This document shows, piece by piece, positions 53,903 through 64,000 of a DNA stretch of 64,000 nt. The position numbers and the translations under genes were made by a program. The stretch is from Clostridiaceae bacterium OM02-2AC (lineage in GTDB: Bacteria; Bacillota_I; Bacilli_A; Erysipelotrichales; Erysipelotrichaceae): assembly GCA_003481775.1 (NCBI GenBank), contig QULU01000002.1, positions 62,001 through 126,000 on the forward strand, given 5' to 3'. The notes under the pieces were generated by a model that was given only the letters and a program-made list of their open reading frames with translations, made no database searches and was not told the DNA's origin. How positions within the stretch are numbered: the stretch's first letter is position 1; each line of letters starts with the position of its first letter.

Positions 53903-56900
53903 ATATTTCTTTTTTAAGCCTGTGCAGCTTTCTTCCCAGCACCAGCAGTGCTACAAGGGACAGCCCTGCTACCAGTGGCGATTGGCGCTTTGTTGTATCT
54001 GCGGTTTGTACAGGCCCGTTTATTGTTTGGGAAATCATTGGCCTTGTGAATGCGGCACTTCCATCTGTGTTGTACACACCGCAATCCCAGGTCATGTCAA
54101 ACCCGCCATCCTCTAGGTAGAACGGTCTTGTCAGATACCAGTCCTGCTTCTTATCATATCCATCAGAATCCAAAGCGGCATCATCTCCTGTGAGCGGCAG
54201 TGTTACCGCATAGCCCTTTAAGTAAAATTTCAAGCGATAATAGCCGGCATGCAGATCATCAAAGCGATAATAACCGGCATGATTGGTCGTTGTTTCTCCA
54301 ACATATTCCCATGCCTGATCGTTCAGCTCCTCACTGTCATTGCGCTCAAGTATGACGCGTATACCGGCAATGCCGGTAGCCTCTTCATCCTGTATGCCGT
54401 TTTTATTTTCATCGAACCAGACATAATCTCCAACACTTCCGGAGGTCTGTATGATACCGGCATCCCAGGTCATATCATGTTGACCATAGCCCAGCTGAAT
54501 GCTGTCTGTCGGAAAGCCCCAGCCGTTCATGTACCTTGCAAGGGCATTGGAATCCTTACGAATATCCGCTGCAGCTAACGGTGTTGTCAGCTTGGTGTCG
54601 TAAGGGAGATCAAATACCACACGATATTCAATGCCGGTGTAGGCACTGCCCTGCAATCCCTCAAACACATACCTTCCATGTGCATTCGTTTCCGCAGCCG
54701 CATAAAAGCTCCAGGTGCTTTCGCCCTGATGGCGTATCTGCAAATACACAGGAACACCGGATACCGGTGGTTCACCGTTCTCCTGTACACCGTTTTTATT
54801 CAAATCCTGCCATACATAATCACCAATACTTCCATATCGTACCGCTCCGGCATCCCAGTGCTCCTCCAGGCTATTTGGTGCTATGTAGAATACCGGTGTA
54901 TACCCATATTGGCGAAGCTCATCCAGCTCATCGGAAACATCACTGTCAATTTCTTCATTTCCCTGATGCGCTTCCACCGCTTCAAAGCCATTCGGGAAGT
55001 GGAATTTCACCTGATAATAGCCCTCCTCCAAATGGTCAAAGAAATAGGTGCCATCCTTTCCAATTGTAGCTGTTCGCAATGGATCCTGCTTCCGCTTCCC
55101 ACTCTCATCGATTTGATACAGCTCAACAATCGTAGACGGCAGGGCAATTCCTATATCCTGAATATTATTATAATTCCTGTCCTCAAAGCAATATCCGCTG
55201 AGTGCACTATAGTACGTCAAGCCGGCATCAATGCTGAGATCGACAGCATGATCGTTCAGTGTGAACACATCACTGCGTGCCAGTGTTTTACTTACGCCGT
55301 ATAGTCTGGCATTGGAATCTATGTCACTGGATGCGTCCTGAAGTACATACGGCGTAGTAAACGTGTAAGACGTGTAGCCATAGGAGTTGGTTTTTGAAAT
55401 ATCAAATTCAACAACATAACTTCCTGCACGCAAACCGCTAAACAGATAGCTTCCAGTATGATCGGTTTTTGTTTCCATTATGGCAGCTCCACTATGTCCT
55501 GCATCATCCACCCGGTACAGGCGTACAGTTACATCGGATACCCCTGGCTCATCACTATCCTGAATACCGTTTCTGTTTTTATCGATCCAAACCGTATCTC
55601 CGACAGCTCCCAAGGCGATAAAGCCTGCATCTATCGTCATATTGTCCTCACCGCTGATGCTGCCATCGCTTGTGTGCTGCGTCGCAAGCCGAATCTCGTC
55701 ACTGATGTTGATTGTCTTTTGATTTTTCTTTTCCTGCGTAATATTTGAATCGCTTGTATTATCACTTACGGCAAAGCGAATGGTCGGTTCATATGCATAT
55801 CGGGATTCATCCTGCGGTGTCGCAAATTCAACACGATAGCTGTAAATCGCATTGCCTACATAGCTGTTTGGATCATCCGCATCGGCAGTGCCGGCAATTT
55901 GTTCATTGCAATCAAGATTGTCGAATCGGTAATATCCCAGCTGATTGGTCTGCGTCTGCTTTTGGTCAAGCTCTGTTTTTATCAGCTCGCCCCTCTCATT
56001 TCGATAGGTTTTATACGTATGCAGCGTTACCTGTAAGCCGGTAACGGGAATATCCCCGCTGTCCTGAATACCATCCTTGTTGCGATCAAAGAATGCATAA
56101 TCTCCGATACTGCCCTTTGCCAGTATCAGCTTCACCTTGACAGGATCGTTTTCCACGGTATCGGATAAATCAATGGATTTACCATCCGTACCAAATCGCT
56201 GTACCGCTCCCATCGCTGAATTTTTGATCAGCTTATCCTGCATCGCTGCCAGCTCATCTGTAGAATATGACGGTGCCTGCATTTCGATATGAACCCGGAA
56301 GCCCTCGTAGCTGCCAAGAGGCTGGTTTTCTGTATCAAATTCCACAGCTACTGCAGTAACCGTACGCATATCGGCAGGAGCATCCGTCTGCCAGTGATGT
56401 GCGCCGTTTTCCCAGACACTATCCTCCCAGCTGTCGTACAGCATAGGAAGCTCGTATTCACGATCTGTTCTCTCCCGTTCGCTCTTTGTCCACTCGGCTG
56501 TCAAAGCTTCCTCCGATACACCTGTGCTCACACAATAGTATATTGTATACGGCTGTGTTACCGCACTGCCATCCATAGCTGAAACTGAAACATCCTTCAG
56601 AATCGGCCGCTTAGCAAGCTCACTGCCGCGCTCTGTAGCCTTACCGCCAGTATTGGTTCGCGTAACAAGCGTATCTCCCTTAAACGGCAGGATATCCACC
56701 ACGCGTGCTTTCTTTATGCGCTGGTCCGAAGCACCGTTTTGAAGCACGATAGTATAGGAAATACTGCCGCCCGGAGCCGTGGAGCCTGTGTTGGCACTGC
56801 TCAGATAGGTCTTATCGTACTGTCCTTTTACTTCCTTATATACATTCAGATTGTTGCTGGCCTTTACACGTACATCCACACCGGAATACGCATACTTCTT

Positions 56901-59900
56901 TCCACCTGCCGGTTTTCCAAGCGTATTATCCAGAGCTTTGTCTTCAACGACATCTCCTCCGCTGGAAACATCAAATTCAACTGCGTTTCCATAAGGATTT
57001 TCTGCGGATAGAGGCAGCGATGCGCCTGATGTAAGATAGCTCGGTGCCAGCAGTCCGCTTACCGACGGTGACTGCGATATCTGTGCTGCAAATTTGACAT
57101 ACAGCTTATTGGATGTATCAATAGCCAAATCCTTCAGCTTGATGGTTACCTTGGTCGTTGTCTTTCCGGTATCGACCAGCTCACCGGCATCATTGATTTC
57201 CTTCACCGGTACATCTTCCGTTATGATAACCTCCATTTCATCCGGCTCTATGATTTGTGCATCATCCTCGGCACCATATAAAACCAGCAGATTTCTCCCC
57301 ATGTTTTTATAATCATTTACGAAGGAGGTTCCCTGTGGCAGGTCAAAGCTGATGATCGGCTTTTCCAGATTTGCAGGATTCAGACCGCCGCTTCTGTTCT
57401 CCGCTGTAATCGTATAATATACAATATCTCCGGGAGCAAAGGAGGTTCCGTTATCCGTTTTAATTTGCAGACCTGCTTTGGGCGCAATATTCTGACACAG
57501 TGGGAAGTAGATTGCAACCTCATTGCTTGTTTTATGATCCGTTTTCCCTTGTATCGTGGCACTTTCATTTTTTATGTTGTAAAGATATTCGACATCCGCC
57601 CGATTTCCTGCCTTACGAATTTCATGCACGTCGGATGCTGCAATCGCACTTCGATCTTGAAAGGTCACAGAGAATTCTATACCACCTGCATGAAACTTCT
57701 TTTTCGTTCCCTGATATACGATACGGAAATGGACGGCCTGCAGGCTTGAGACATCCATAGTGACTCCTGTTGAAGAAGCCTTTTGAAGATTTTTCAATGC
57801 GGCTTTGCTGTCCTCGTATGTTGTCCATGTGCTGCTGCCGAAGGTCTGATATTCCAGAACTGCATGAACCGGATCCGAATCCTGCGGGATATCGCCTGCA
57901 TAGGCGGGATATACCGTAACACGATCGATGGTATAATCATTCGCTGCGGCGGTTTCCTTTTCATACCTTCCATTATTCATATAATACAGATATAGCTCTG
58001 TATCTGAAACAGTCACACGCTCTGCATCAATTTCATTTGTACCTTCTGCATAGCCATTGATCCGAAATACTGCATTCTGATCATTCCCAAGCAAAGGGCT
58101 GGTTTGCGACTCCGGTATTTCTGCATCTGTAAATGTGGTATCTGCCTGTTGAATCTGTTTTGCGACGGATATCTGAAAATCTTCATAAAAGCTCTGTGGC
58201 TTGTTGAGGAAGGGGACATAATTGGAGGCCTTGGCATCCGCTTTTTGATTTTCTAAAATAATATCACTGCTTTGCAGTGGTTTCACCACAACCTTCTTTT
58301 TTAATGGATAATAGCGATCATCCAGTGTATAACCCACAGGAGCCTTTGTTTCCTCCACGATGTATGTGGTACCTTTTTCATCAGCCTCCAGAAGCTCGCT
58401 GATAGCATATCCGTTCTCATCGCTGAGCAGCGGTGTGGTTGTTATCGGTGTTCCATCCGTCTTAAATATCTGGAACTCGGCCCCCTGCAGTGGCTTGCCC
58501 GCTTCATCCGTTTTGTGTATCACAAGGCGTCCATGCGTTGCTGTATTGTAGATTTCACCCTGATCCGTTTCCTGTGGATAATAGGTTTTTATTTCACTCT
58601 GTCCGGCTGCAACCGTTACGTGCATCTGCTCCAGTTGTTCATATCCCTCCATTTTCGTTTCTTCAATGGTATATTCTCCCGGAACAAGGTTCTTCCATTC
58701 GCAGACACCATTTGCATCACTTCTCACCGTTTGGAATACCTCATTACCCTTTAGTGTGAATGCTACCCCCTGCATCGGATATTTCGTACCGGCTTCATCA
58801 TACAGATAGGAATCACTGTATTTTATTATTTTCACATTACCGAGTGCTTCGTTTTCCACCGTTGATCTCTTTGCACTAACTACCTCAGTTATCTGGCTTG
58901 ACTGGATTGTAAATTCAATCGGCTTCATGACAGCAAAGCCGGATGGTGCCTGCTTTTCAGATAGTCGATAGCTTCCGGCCGCTAGCATTCCACTTTCAAA
59001 GCTGCCTGCAGAATCATCCACATGGAAGGCCTCATAACCCGACACTACCTGCCATGTTTCGTCAGCGGTGCGTTTCTCCAAGGTAAACTGTGCTTCCTTT
59101 ACATTTGCGATGTGTTTTTCATTGATGGTCGTTTTTTGAAAGGTGAATTTTCCCTGAATTGGATTATTGATGATGGCTTTTTCTCCGGTCAGCTCCTTGT
59201 TTTGCTTTCCTGCTGTAACCTCTAAGCTCCAGGTAGTCGTTACACCGTCTTCACTAAAGCCCTCCGGAACAGTCTCTGTCAGTGTATATATCCCCTGTTC
59301 CAAACCTCGAAATTCTGCGAAGCCGTCCGAATCCGTTTCCTTCTGCATGGAGAATTCAGGATCGTCGGCTTTCGTCAGCGTAAAGGTAACCTTGGAAAGC
59401 GGCAGCTTTCTGCTATCATCAGCATTGAGCATCCATTGCGCGTTCTTTTCAATCAAAATACTTCCCTGTGCGCTGTTTTCAATTTCCTTTTCCAATACAG
59501 CAGCATCCCCGTTAGCACTCCCTGTAGTAACAGACACAGGCTCTTTCCGCTTTGTATAGCCATCTGGCGGTGTCAGCTCCTTTATCCAGTAGGTCTGATC
59601 AGGAAGCAGATTGGTAAATAACAATTCTTCATCGCCGGATACCCTTTGTATTTCATTCTCTTCAGCTTTGGCGTCCTCTTCTGATAAATAGATTACGAAC
59701 ATCGCAGGCTTCATGTATTTTTCAGGAACAGCTTCCCGTGTAGCTGCATCTATTTTTTTGATGCGGACACTCTGCAATGGCTTATTATCAATTTCTCCAC
59801 CATCGGTAATCTGCTGACTGTTGATTTCATAAGGCCCATACACCGCATTTGACAGCAGATAACCGTTCGGACTTTCCTTCTCCCGCAGCCAATATGAGCC

Positions 59901-62900
59901 GGCAGGAAGCATCTTCGTATAAGAAGTTCCCGCAGCGCCTGTCGTAATAGTGTCCACAGGCTCTCCCGTGCATTCCTTGTTCGCATAGACATCAAAAACA
60001 GCATGCTTTAAGCCTTCTTTGGAATACGCATCCGTTTTTTTGATTTTCAGCTTTCCGTATGTAGATGCATTGATAAAATCTGATCCATCCTTCAGGGTTA
60101 CCGTCTCTTTACCCGGTTCAATTTGTACCTCTGCAAGCTTTCCCTCCACATAACCAAGCTCTTTATTTGCTGCATTTACTTCTGTTTCCTTGAGCCAGTA
60201 GGAGCCGGCATCAAGATTCTGTATTTTTATATGACCGGATGCAGAAACAGCCTCGGCTACAAAATTCTCATCACGGATATCCCTGGATGGATCGTTCGTT
60301 AGGTTACGATACAGTCTGAACGTGATTCCGTTTAATTCCGATGGGCTTTCACCTTCGATTAAAATGCCCACCTTGCGTATATTCAGGGAGCCCTTCTCCC
60401 TGTTTTTTATCAGAATCGGCTGATTGCTGTAGGCATCCAGTGGCTGAATAACACCGTCCTTCATACCGGTAATCTTGTTTGCTTCAATCTTAAATTCTAC
60501 CGGGGCTGTCGCCAGACTATAGCCGTCTTCAACTTCGGTTTCAATCAGACGATAGGTGCCAGCCGGCAGGTAATCGGATTCATAAACACCAACAGCTTTA
60601 TCAAATTCCACTTTATCCGTGTACGTTTTGAATTCCTTTGTTTGATCATCATAGCGTTCCAGTCGGAAGACAGCATGCAGCAGTGTCTTCGTGTCTGTAT
60701 CCTTTACCTTTTGGAAATAAAACTTTCCATAATGCGCTATATTCTCAATCGGCGTATCGTACAGCTCCTTGTTGATTTCTCCCTCCTTCACCTCAATTCT
60801 CCAGACCTTATCTGTACCCGGCTGCTCAATTCCCTCAGGAACAGCAACCTCTTTTACGATATACCAGCCCGGTGTTAACCAATCGGTAAGGAATGCTCCA
60901 TTGTTTCCTGACTGATAGGTGCCTGTCACATAATGCATCGCATTGCCCTCAGTTGTTAAATCTCTGGAATCCGCATGCTGATCCTTTGCTTTATAGATAT
61001 CAAAGGTTACATCATCCAGTGGAAGGCTCACACCCGACAGCGTGACAATCTTTTGAACAAGCAGCTGCCCGCGTTCTCTGTTCATCAGCTGGAATTCTTC
61101 ATCCTCTTCATAAAGCTGATAGGCACCATTGACCTCCCTCACAGTAACCGTATGCACATTCGGATCTCGTTCATAGGCGTCTAGTGTCTTCACCTCAAGG
61201 GCATAATAGGTTTTTTCTATATTCAGATTTTTAAACACAAAATACCCGTTATCATTGGTGGACGCTATTTGAAGAACACCCATAGAGTCCCAGTTATTCT
61301 GATTTTCAAGCTTTTTCAGTACAGCTGCCGGATTGGCTAACAGATTATTCTTCAGCGTCTCCGCCTTTTTTTCATCCTGTAATAGAGCAATCTGTATTCC
61401 CTTTTCCTTAATCAGCTCCTGCTTCTGATTCACCTTACTTCCGAGCGCTCCCTGTGGCTTAAAGTTTTCAACCGTAATTTCCTTCAGCTCACCTTTTTCC
61501 AATGTGATGGGACCGATCCATTCCTGCTCTCTTTGATATCCGGCAGGTGCCTGCCATTCCCGCAGATAATACACGCCATCCGGATTGAAATATTCTGTAA
61601 AGGCATAGCCGTTATCATTGTTTCCATCATTGGTTACATCAGCGGTACCTGTAATAGAATTCACGGTACTGACCTTTTTAAAATAATGAGTTACCCCGTT
61701 GATAACAAACTTCTGTATGCCCTTGGTATTCTTATCTACTTCCTGAAAGACGCTGAACTTCGCCTTGTTTAAAGGCGCTTTTGTTTCCCGATCAACCTTT
61801 TTGATCAGCATTTTGCTTTTCTTCGGGATGTTCTCAAAGGATAGCGGATTGGCCTTTTTACCACCTATCTCTGTATTGTTGACGGCATACCCCTTCATGT
61901 GATTCTGACCTGCCTTCACATGTACCAACTTGGCCTGCGGTTCTCCGTATATTTCTTTCTGTGCGGCTGTTAATTTTTCTTTTACATAATAAGTTCCAGC
62001 ATCAAGATGAGGGGAAAGGATTGCGCCAGCAGTAGAGCTTGTCATGGCTGTGACTTCATCCTTACATTCTGCATCCCTGTATATACCGAAGGTCATAACC
62101 TGATTCAGTCTTCGTTCCGCAGCAGTGCCGTATCCCCAGATTTCTTCTTTTTTCAGATAGAAACGGCCCTTGGGCGTATTTTCAACCGGTGTACTTACCA
62201 GACTATTATTTAACCTGTTTGCGCTTACCTCTACCTTATATACCGTATTGAGATCCGGTGTATAATATTCCATATTGGTACCGATTGGTGTGACCTCCAA
62301 TACAGCGTATGTGTCAGGCTTCAGAGTGACTGCATGAATACCGTCCTTTTCTTTTATATCAAAGGCCTCAATCGGTTTATTCTTGCGATAATCCGCATAT
62401 GTATAGCCTTCTACATATTTATAAATTTCAAATCTGGCACCGCCTGTGATGACAACCTCCTTATTATTTAATTTCATGGAGCTGACTTTTTTAATTTTCA
62501 GCATTCCAAGGCTGGTTTTATTGATGACCTCCTGTTCAACTGTCGTGCCGGAGACTACCGTTATCGTGATAGGATCTGCTTTTTCATATCGCTCATCCTC
62601 TTCCTCTACCAACCAGTACGTACCCGGCTTCAACTTTTCTGAGGTAAAGGTGCCATCACTGCCGGTTTCTGCTGTTCGCAGTGTAAAATTAGAGGTTGCC
62701 CAGTACAAATCTTGCGTAACATCCTCTGTAAGCTTTGGAAAATACTTAAATTTAATACCGCTCAGCGTTTCTGATACCTCTTCTGAATTAAATTTCTGCA
62801 GCTTTTTTGTTATTCTGAAATCTCCATACTTTTCATTTAGAATAAGCGGAGGCTCCTCCTGCTGTTTATATGCAGTACCCTTGCCTGGAGAAGTAAATGA

Positions 62901-64000
62901 TTTTATCGCATCATCCAAAATATAGTCATCGGATGCTGTTTTTGTCTCCCTGTAAAAATATTCCGTCTGCGGCTCCAGCTTTTCAAATCGAAGTTCTCCG
63001 GAGGCAGCCGTTGTATACGTTTTCCCATTGGTATCGTTTTCTGCATCCTGCTTCGTCGGATACAGCTTAAAGCTGACTCCCGCTAAAGGATTACTCTTAT
63101 CATCCGTCTTTTTTATTGTATACGCTACAAGCGGTTCATTCTCGATGATGACCTCAGAAACAGCATTCTTTTTGACCTCAATTCCCGTTCCCTCTGTTTT
63201 CGCCTTCCCCTGCGCATCCAGCCCCATGAAAAGCTTTCCCTTTGCTGTTTTGGAATAGCCTTCCGGCTGTGATATCTCCTTGATTTTATACCTGCCGTCA
63301 TTTAAAAATACAGATTCCGCAATACCCTCCGAATTGGTGCGAACTGTATCAACTTTATTGCCTGCTTCATCGTAGATTTCAAATTCTACCCCTTCCAGCT
63401 TTACCGCACTGTCAGACGCATCCTGCTTGATAATTTTTAGCAGACCCAGACTGGTTGCTATATTCTTTGCCTCATAGATGAATTCATATTTATCCGTGTC
63501 CAGCAGCTCGCGGAGCAGTCTGACATTCTTATCCATCTCATAGCCCTGCGGCGCCTTTGTTTCTTTGATCCAATATGAGATGCCCTTTCTCAGCATGACT
63601 GCATTTGACGTTGACTTCCCTCCGGATAAATAGGTTGTCAAAACAGCATCCTTAGGCTCCTCAGGATTCGTATAGTCCTGTGCTGCCTGCGTGCATTCCT
63701 TATCCGTATACACGCGGAACTGTGCTCCGCTCAGCGGTTCACTCGGCTGCGGCTTATCCGCAGACAGCTGCCCTGTTTTCGCAACAGTCAGGGTAATCAT
63801 TTTTTCATTTTCTATTTGTAAGCTGTTGATTTGATTTGCCTGAATCTCGGAAACAAATCTTCCATCGGCTACAGCATAGCCGTTTGGCGCCTTTGTTTCT
63901 ACAAACGCATACCAGCCCTTTGCTAATGCATAATAGGTATTCCCATCTGTAAACTCACTGGTAATAGCGATTCCCTTTTGTCCCTTTGTATCTGCGGCCT
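53901..64000 (-). CDS. Giant surface adhesin with SpaA/Cna_B-like and SdrD_B-like repeats (partial)
   Basis: Open from the window edge to the stop at 53901: more than 3,360 codons, start outside the window. Order in reading direction: at least 17 SpaA/Cna_B-like domains of about 90-110 aa, each starting with a strand such as G-x-[LF]-x-[IV]-x-K-x and ending with E-T-x-A-P-x-G-Y-type motifs (about 64000-58200); a long region with DUF11-like segments (about 57500-56600, PGDIVYYTITAENRSG, GGSISYTIVLQNGAS); five SdrD_B-like domains with calcium-type D-x-N-x-[DN]-G-x-x-D loops (about 56100, 55600, 55195, 54830 and 54445); then a hydrophobic segment and RKLHRLKKEI tail. Isopeptide-stabilised stalk domains and attachment to a host or mucus partner are inferred from the families. 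VQTADTT before the hydrophobic segment looks like a modified sortase signal. Confidence 0.93.
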   Translation of the reverse strand, partial: AADTKGQKGIAITSEFTDGNTYYALAKGWYAFVETKAPNGYAVADGRFVSEIQANQINSLQIENEKMITLTVAKTGQLSADKPQPSEPLSGAQFRVYTDKECTQAAQDYTNPEEPKDAVLTTYLSGGKSTSNAVMLRKGISYWIKETKAPQGYEMDKNVRLLRELLDTDKYEFIYEAKNIATSLGLLKIIKQDASDSAVKLEGVEFEIYDEAGNKVDTVRTNSEGIAESVFLNDGRYKIKEISQPEGYSKTAKGKLFMGLDAQGKAKTEGTGIEVKKNAVSEVIIENEPLVAYTIKKTDDKSNPLAGVSFKLYPTKQDAENDTNGKTYTTAASGELRFEKLEPQTEYFYRETKTASDDYILDDAIKSFTSPGKGTAYKQQEEPPLILNEKYGDFRITKKLQKFNSEEVSETLSGIKFKYFPKLTEDVTQDLYWATSNFTLRTAETGSDGTFTSEKLKPGTYWLVEEEDERYEKADPITITVVSGTTVEQEVINKTSLGMLKIKKVSSMKLNNKEVVITGGARFEIYKYVEGYTYADYRKNKPIEAFDIKEKDGIHAVTLKPDTYAVLEVTPIGTNMEYYTPDLNTVYKVEVSANRLNNSLVSTPVENTPKGRFYLKKEEIWGYGTAAERRLNQVMTFGIYRDAECKDEVTAMTSSTAGAILSPHLDAGTYYVKEKLTAAQKEIYGEPQAKLVHVKAGQNHMKGYAVNNTEIGGKKANPLSFENIPKKSKMLIKKVDRETKAPLNKAKFSVFQEVDKNTKGIQKFVINGVTHYFKKVSTVNSITGTADVTNDGNNDNGYAFTEYFNPDGVYYLREWQAPAGYQREQEWIGPITLEKGELKEITVENFKPQGALGSKVNQKQELIKEKGIQIALLQDEKKAETLKNNLLANPAAVLKKLENQNNWDSMGVLQIASTNDNGYFVFKNLNIEKTYYALEVKTLDAYERDPNVHTVTVREVNGAYQLYEEDEEFQLMNRERGQLLVQKIVTLSGVSLPLDDVTFDIYKAKDQHADSRDLTTEGNAMHYVTGTYQSGNNGAFLTDWLTPGWYIVKEVAVPEGIEQPGTDKVWRIEVKEGEINKELYDTPIENIAHYGKFYFQKVKDTDTKTLLHAVFRLERYDDQTKEFKTYTDKVEFDKAVGVYESDYLPAGTYRLIETEVEDGYSLATAPVEFKIEANKITGMKDGVIQPLDAYSNQPILIKNREKGSLNIRKVGILIEGESPSELNGITFRLYRNLTNDPSRDIRDENFVAEAVSASGHIKIQNLDAGSYWLKETEVNAANKELGYVEGKLAEVQIEPGKETVTLKDGSDFINASTYGKLKIKKTDAYSKEGLKHAVFDVYANKECTGEPVDTITTGAAGTSYTKMLPAGSYWLREKESPNGYLLSNAVYGPYEINSQQITDGGEIDNKPLQSVRIKKIDAATREAVPEKYMKPAMFVIYLSEEDAKAEENEIQRVSGDEELLFTNLLPDQTYWIKELTPPDGYTKRKEPVSVTTGSANGDAAVLEKEIENSAQGSILIEKNAQWMLNADDSRKLPLSKVTFTLTKADDPEFSMQKETDSDGFAEFRGLEQGIYTLTETVPEGFSEDGVTTTWSLEVTAGKQNKELTGEKAIINNPIQGKFTFQKTTINEKHIANVKEAQFTLEKRTADETWQVVSGYEAFHVDDSAGSFESGMLAAGSYRLSEKQAPSGFAVMKPIEFTIQSSQITEVVSAKRSTVENEALGNVKIIKYSDSYLYDEAGTKYPMQGVAFTLKGNEVFQTVRSDANGVCEWKNLVPGEYTIEETKMEGYEQLEQMHVTVAAGQSEIKTYYPQETDQGEIYNTATHGRLVIHKTDEAGKPLQGAEFQIFKTDGTPITTTPLLSDENGYAISELLEADEKGTTYIVEETKAPVGYTLDDRYYPLKKKVVVKPLQSSDIILENQKADAKASNYVPFLNKPQSFYEDFQISVAKQIQQADTTFTDAEIPESQTSPLLGNDQNAVFRINGYAEGTNEIDAERVTVSDTELYLYYMNNGRYEKETAAANDYTIDRVTVYPAYAGDIPQDSDPVHAVLEYQTFGSSTWTTYEDSKAALKNLQKASSTGVTMDVSSLQAVHFRIVYQGTKKKFHAGGIEFSVTFQDRSAIAASDVHEIRKAGNRADVEYLYNIKNESATIQGKTDHKTSNEVAIYFPLCQNIAPKAGLQIKTDNGTSFAPGDIVYYTITAENRSGGLNPANLEKPIISFDLPQGTSFVNDYKNMGRNLLVLYGAEDDAQIIEPDEMEVIITEDVPVKEINDAGELVDTGKTTTKVTIKLKDLAIDTSNKLYVKFAAQISQSPSVSGLLAPSYLTSGASLPLSAENPYGNAVEFDVSSGGDVVEDKALDNTLGKPAGGKKYAYSGVDVRVKASNNLNVYKEVKGQYDKTYLSSANTGSTAPGGSISYTIVLQNGASDQRIKKARVVDILPFKGDTLVTRTNTGGKATERGSELAKRPILKDVSVSAMDGSAVTQPYTIYYCVSTGVSEEALTAEWTKSERERTDREYELPMLYDSWEDSVWENGAHHWQTDAPADMRTVTAVAVEFDTENQPLGSYEGFRVHIEMQAPSYSTDELAAMQDKLIKNSAMGAVQRFGTDGKSIDLSDTVENDPVKVKLILAKGSIGDYAFFDRNKDGIQDSGDIPVTGLQVTLHTYKTYRNERGELIKTELDQKQTQTNQLGYYRFDNLDCNEQIAGTADADDPNSYVGNAIYSYRVEFATPQDESRYAYEPTIRFAVSDNTSDSNITQEKKNQKTINISDEIRLATQHTSDGSISGEDNMTIDAGFIALGAVGDTVWIDKNRNGIQDSDEPGVSDVTVRLYRVDDAGHSGAAIMETKTDHTGSYLFSGLRAGSYVVEFDISKTNSYGYTSYTFTTPYVLQDASSDIDSNARLYGVSKTLARSDVFTLNDHAVDLSIDAGLTYYSALSGYCFEDRNYNNIQDIGIALPSTIVELYQIDESGKRKQDPLRTATIGKDGTYFFDHLEEGYYQVKFHFPNGFEAVEAHQGNEEIDSDVSDELDELRQYGYTPVFYIAPNSLEEHWDAGAVRYGSIGDYVWQDLNKNGVQENGEPPVSGVPVYLQIRHQGESTWSFYAAAETNAHGRYVFEGLQGSAYTGIEYRVVFDLPYDTKLTTPLAAADIRKDSNALARYMNGWGFPTDSIQLGYGQHDMTWDAGIIQTSGSVGDYVWFDENKNGIQDEEATGIAGIRVILERNDSEELNDQAWEYVGETTTNHAGYYRFDDLHAGYYRLKFYLKGYAVTLPLTGDDAALDSDGYDKKQDWYLTRPFYLEDGGFDMTWDCGVYNTDGSAAFTRPMISQTINGPVQTADTTKRQSPLVAGLSLVALLVLGRKLHRLKKEI

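Noticed and set aside
54678..55304. Plus-strand frames of up to 208 codons opposite the giant adhesin (also 62446-62925 and others)
   Set aside because: Composition follows the adhesin codons on the other strand; no start signals or family features.

Overview
The window looks like a chromosomal segment of a low-to-mid-GC Bacillota of the Erysipelotrichia type; the [Clostridium] innocuum group is my best guess from overall gene content and protein style, and is an inference. It has strong AGGAGG ribosome binding sites, many PTS systems, a sigma-54/LevR-type sugar regulon and very large SpaA/SdrD-type surface proteins. No rRNA, tRNA or CRISPR array was seen.

Layout. (1) 1-6.1 kb: housekeeping genes: patatin-like esterase, lipoprotein hydrolase, YchF, a small HTH/membrane protein pair, and the dtd-folD-small membrane protein-DUF951 operon. 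(2) 6.7-18.7 kb: a sigma-54 sugar/polyol regulon. A minus-strand operon (PTS EIIB, EIIC, small membrane protein, DhaK, DhaL, zinc alcohol dehydrogenase, RpoN, RhaD-type and FucA-type aldolases) diverges from a plus-strand unit (PTS EIIA, LevR-like activator, small membrane protein). Both units start with a textbook GG-N10-GC sigma-54 promoter, so substrate uptake, oxidation, aldol cleavage, triose phosphorylation, the sigma factor and its activator lie together. (3) 18.9-26.4 kb: the upp-atpZ-atpI-atpBEFHAGDC operon for uracil salvage and F1Fo ATP synthase; the c subunit carries a sodium-binding signature. (4) 26.4-44.9 kb: accessory stretch with a low-GC lipoprotein, a fructose-family PTS/aldolase/double Gfo-Idh-MocA operon, an AAA/PD-DExK protein, a HAD phosphatase, a second fructose-family PTS operon with a GatZ-like subunit and a divergent PRD regulator, and another lipoprotein. 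(5) 44.9-46.6 kb: an ISLre2-type element with a frameshifted transposase, 15 bp from the 3' end of glyA. (6) 46.6-49.8 kb: glyA, a PsiE-like membrane protein, a DUF5131 protein and rpiB. (7) 49.8-64 kb: a surface-protein region with two small WQG-motif proteins, a SARP/BTAD regulator with a degenerate GGDEF-like C-terminus, a MucBP-like surface protein and the 3' part of a giant adhesin (more than 3,300 residues) that runs off the window.

The usual Bacillota order rpiB-glyA-upp-atp is recognisable but split by about 20 kb of sugar genes plus the IS element, which suggests that this block was inserted between glyA and upp. The best candidates for undescribed biology are: the three-hairpin chain at the left end of the IS element, which looks like a switch hiding the transposase ribosome binding site on read-through transcripts; the SARP-degenerate GGDEF/WQG/surface-protein cluster, with 11-bp-spaced direct repeats at the surface-protein promoter; and the self-contained sigma-54 regulon.
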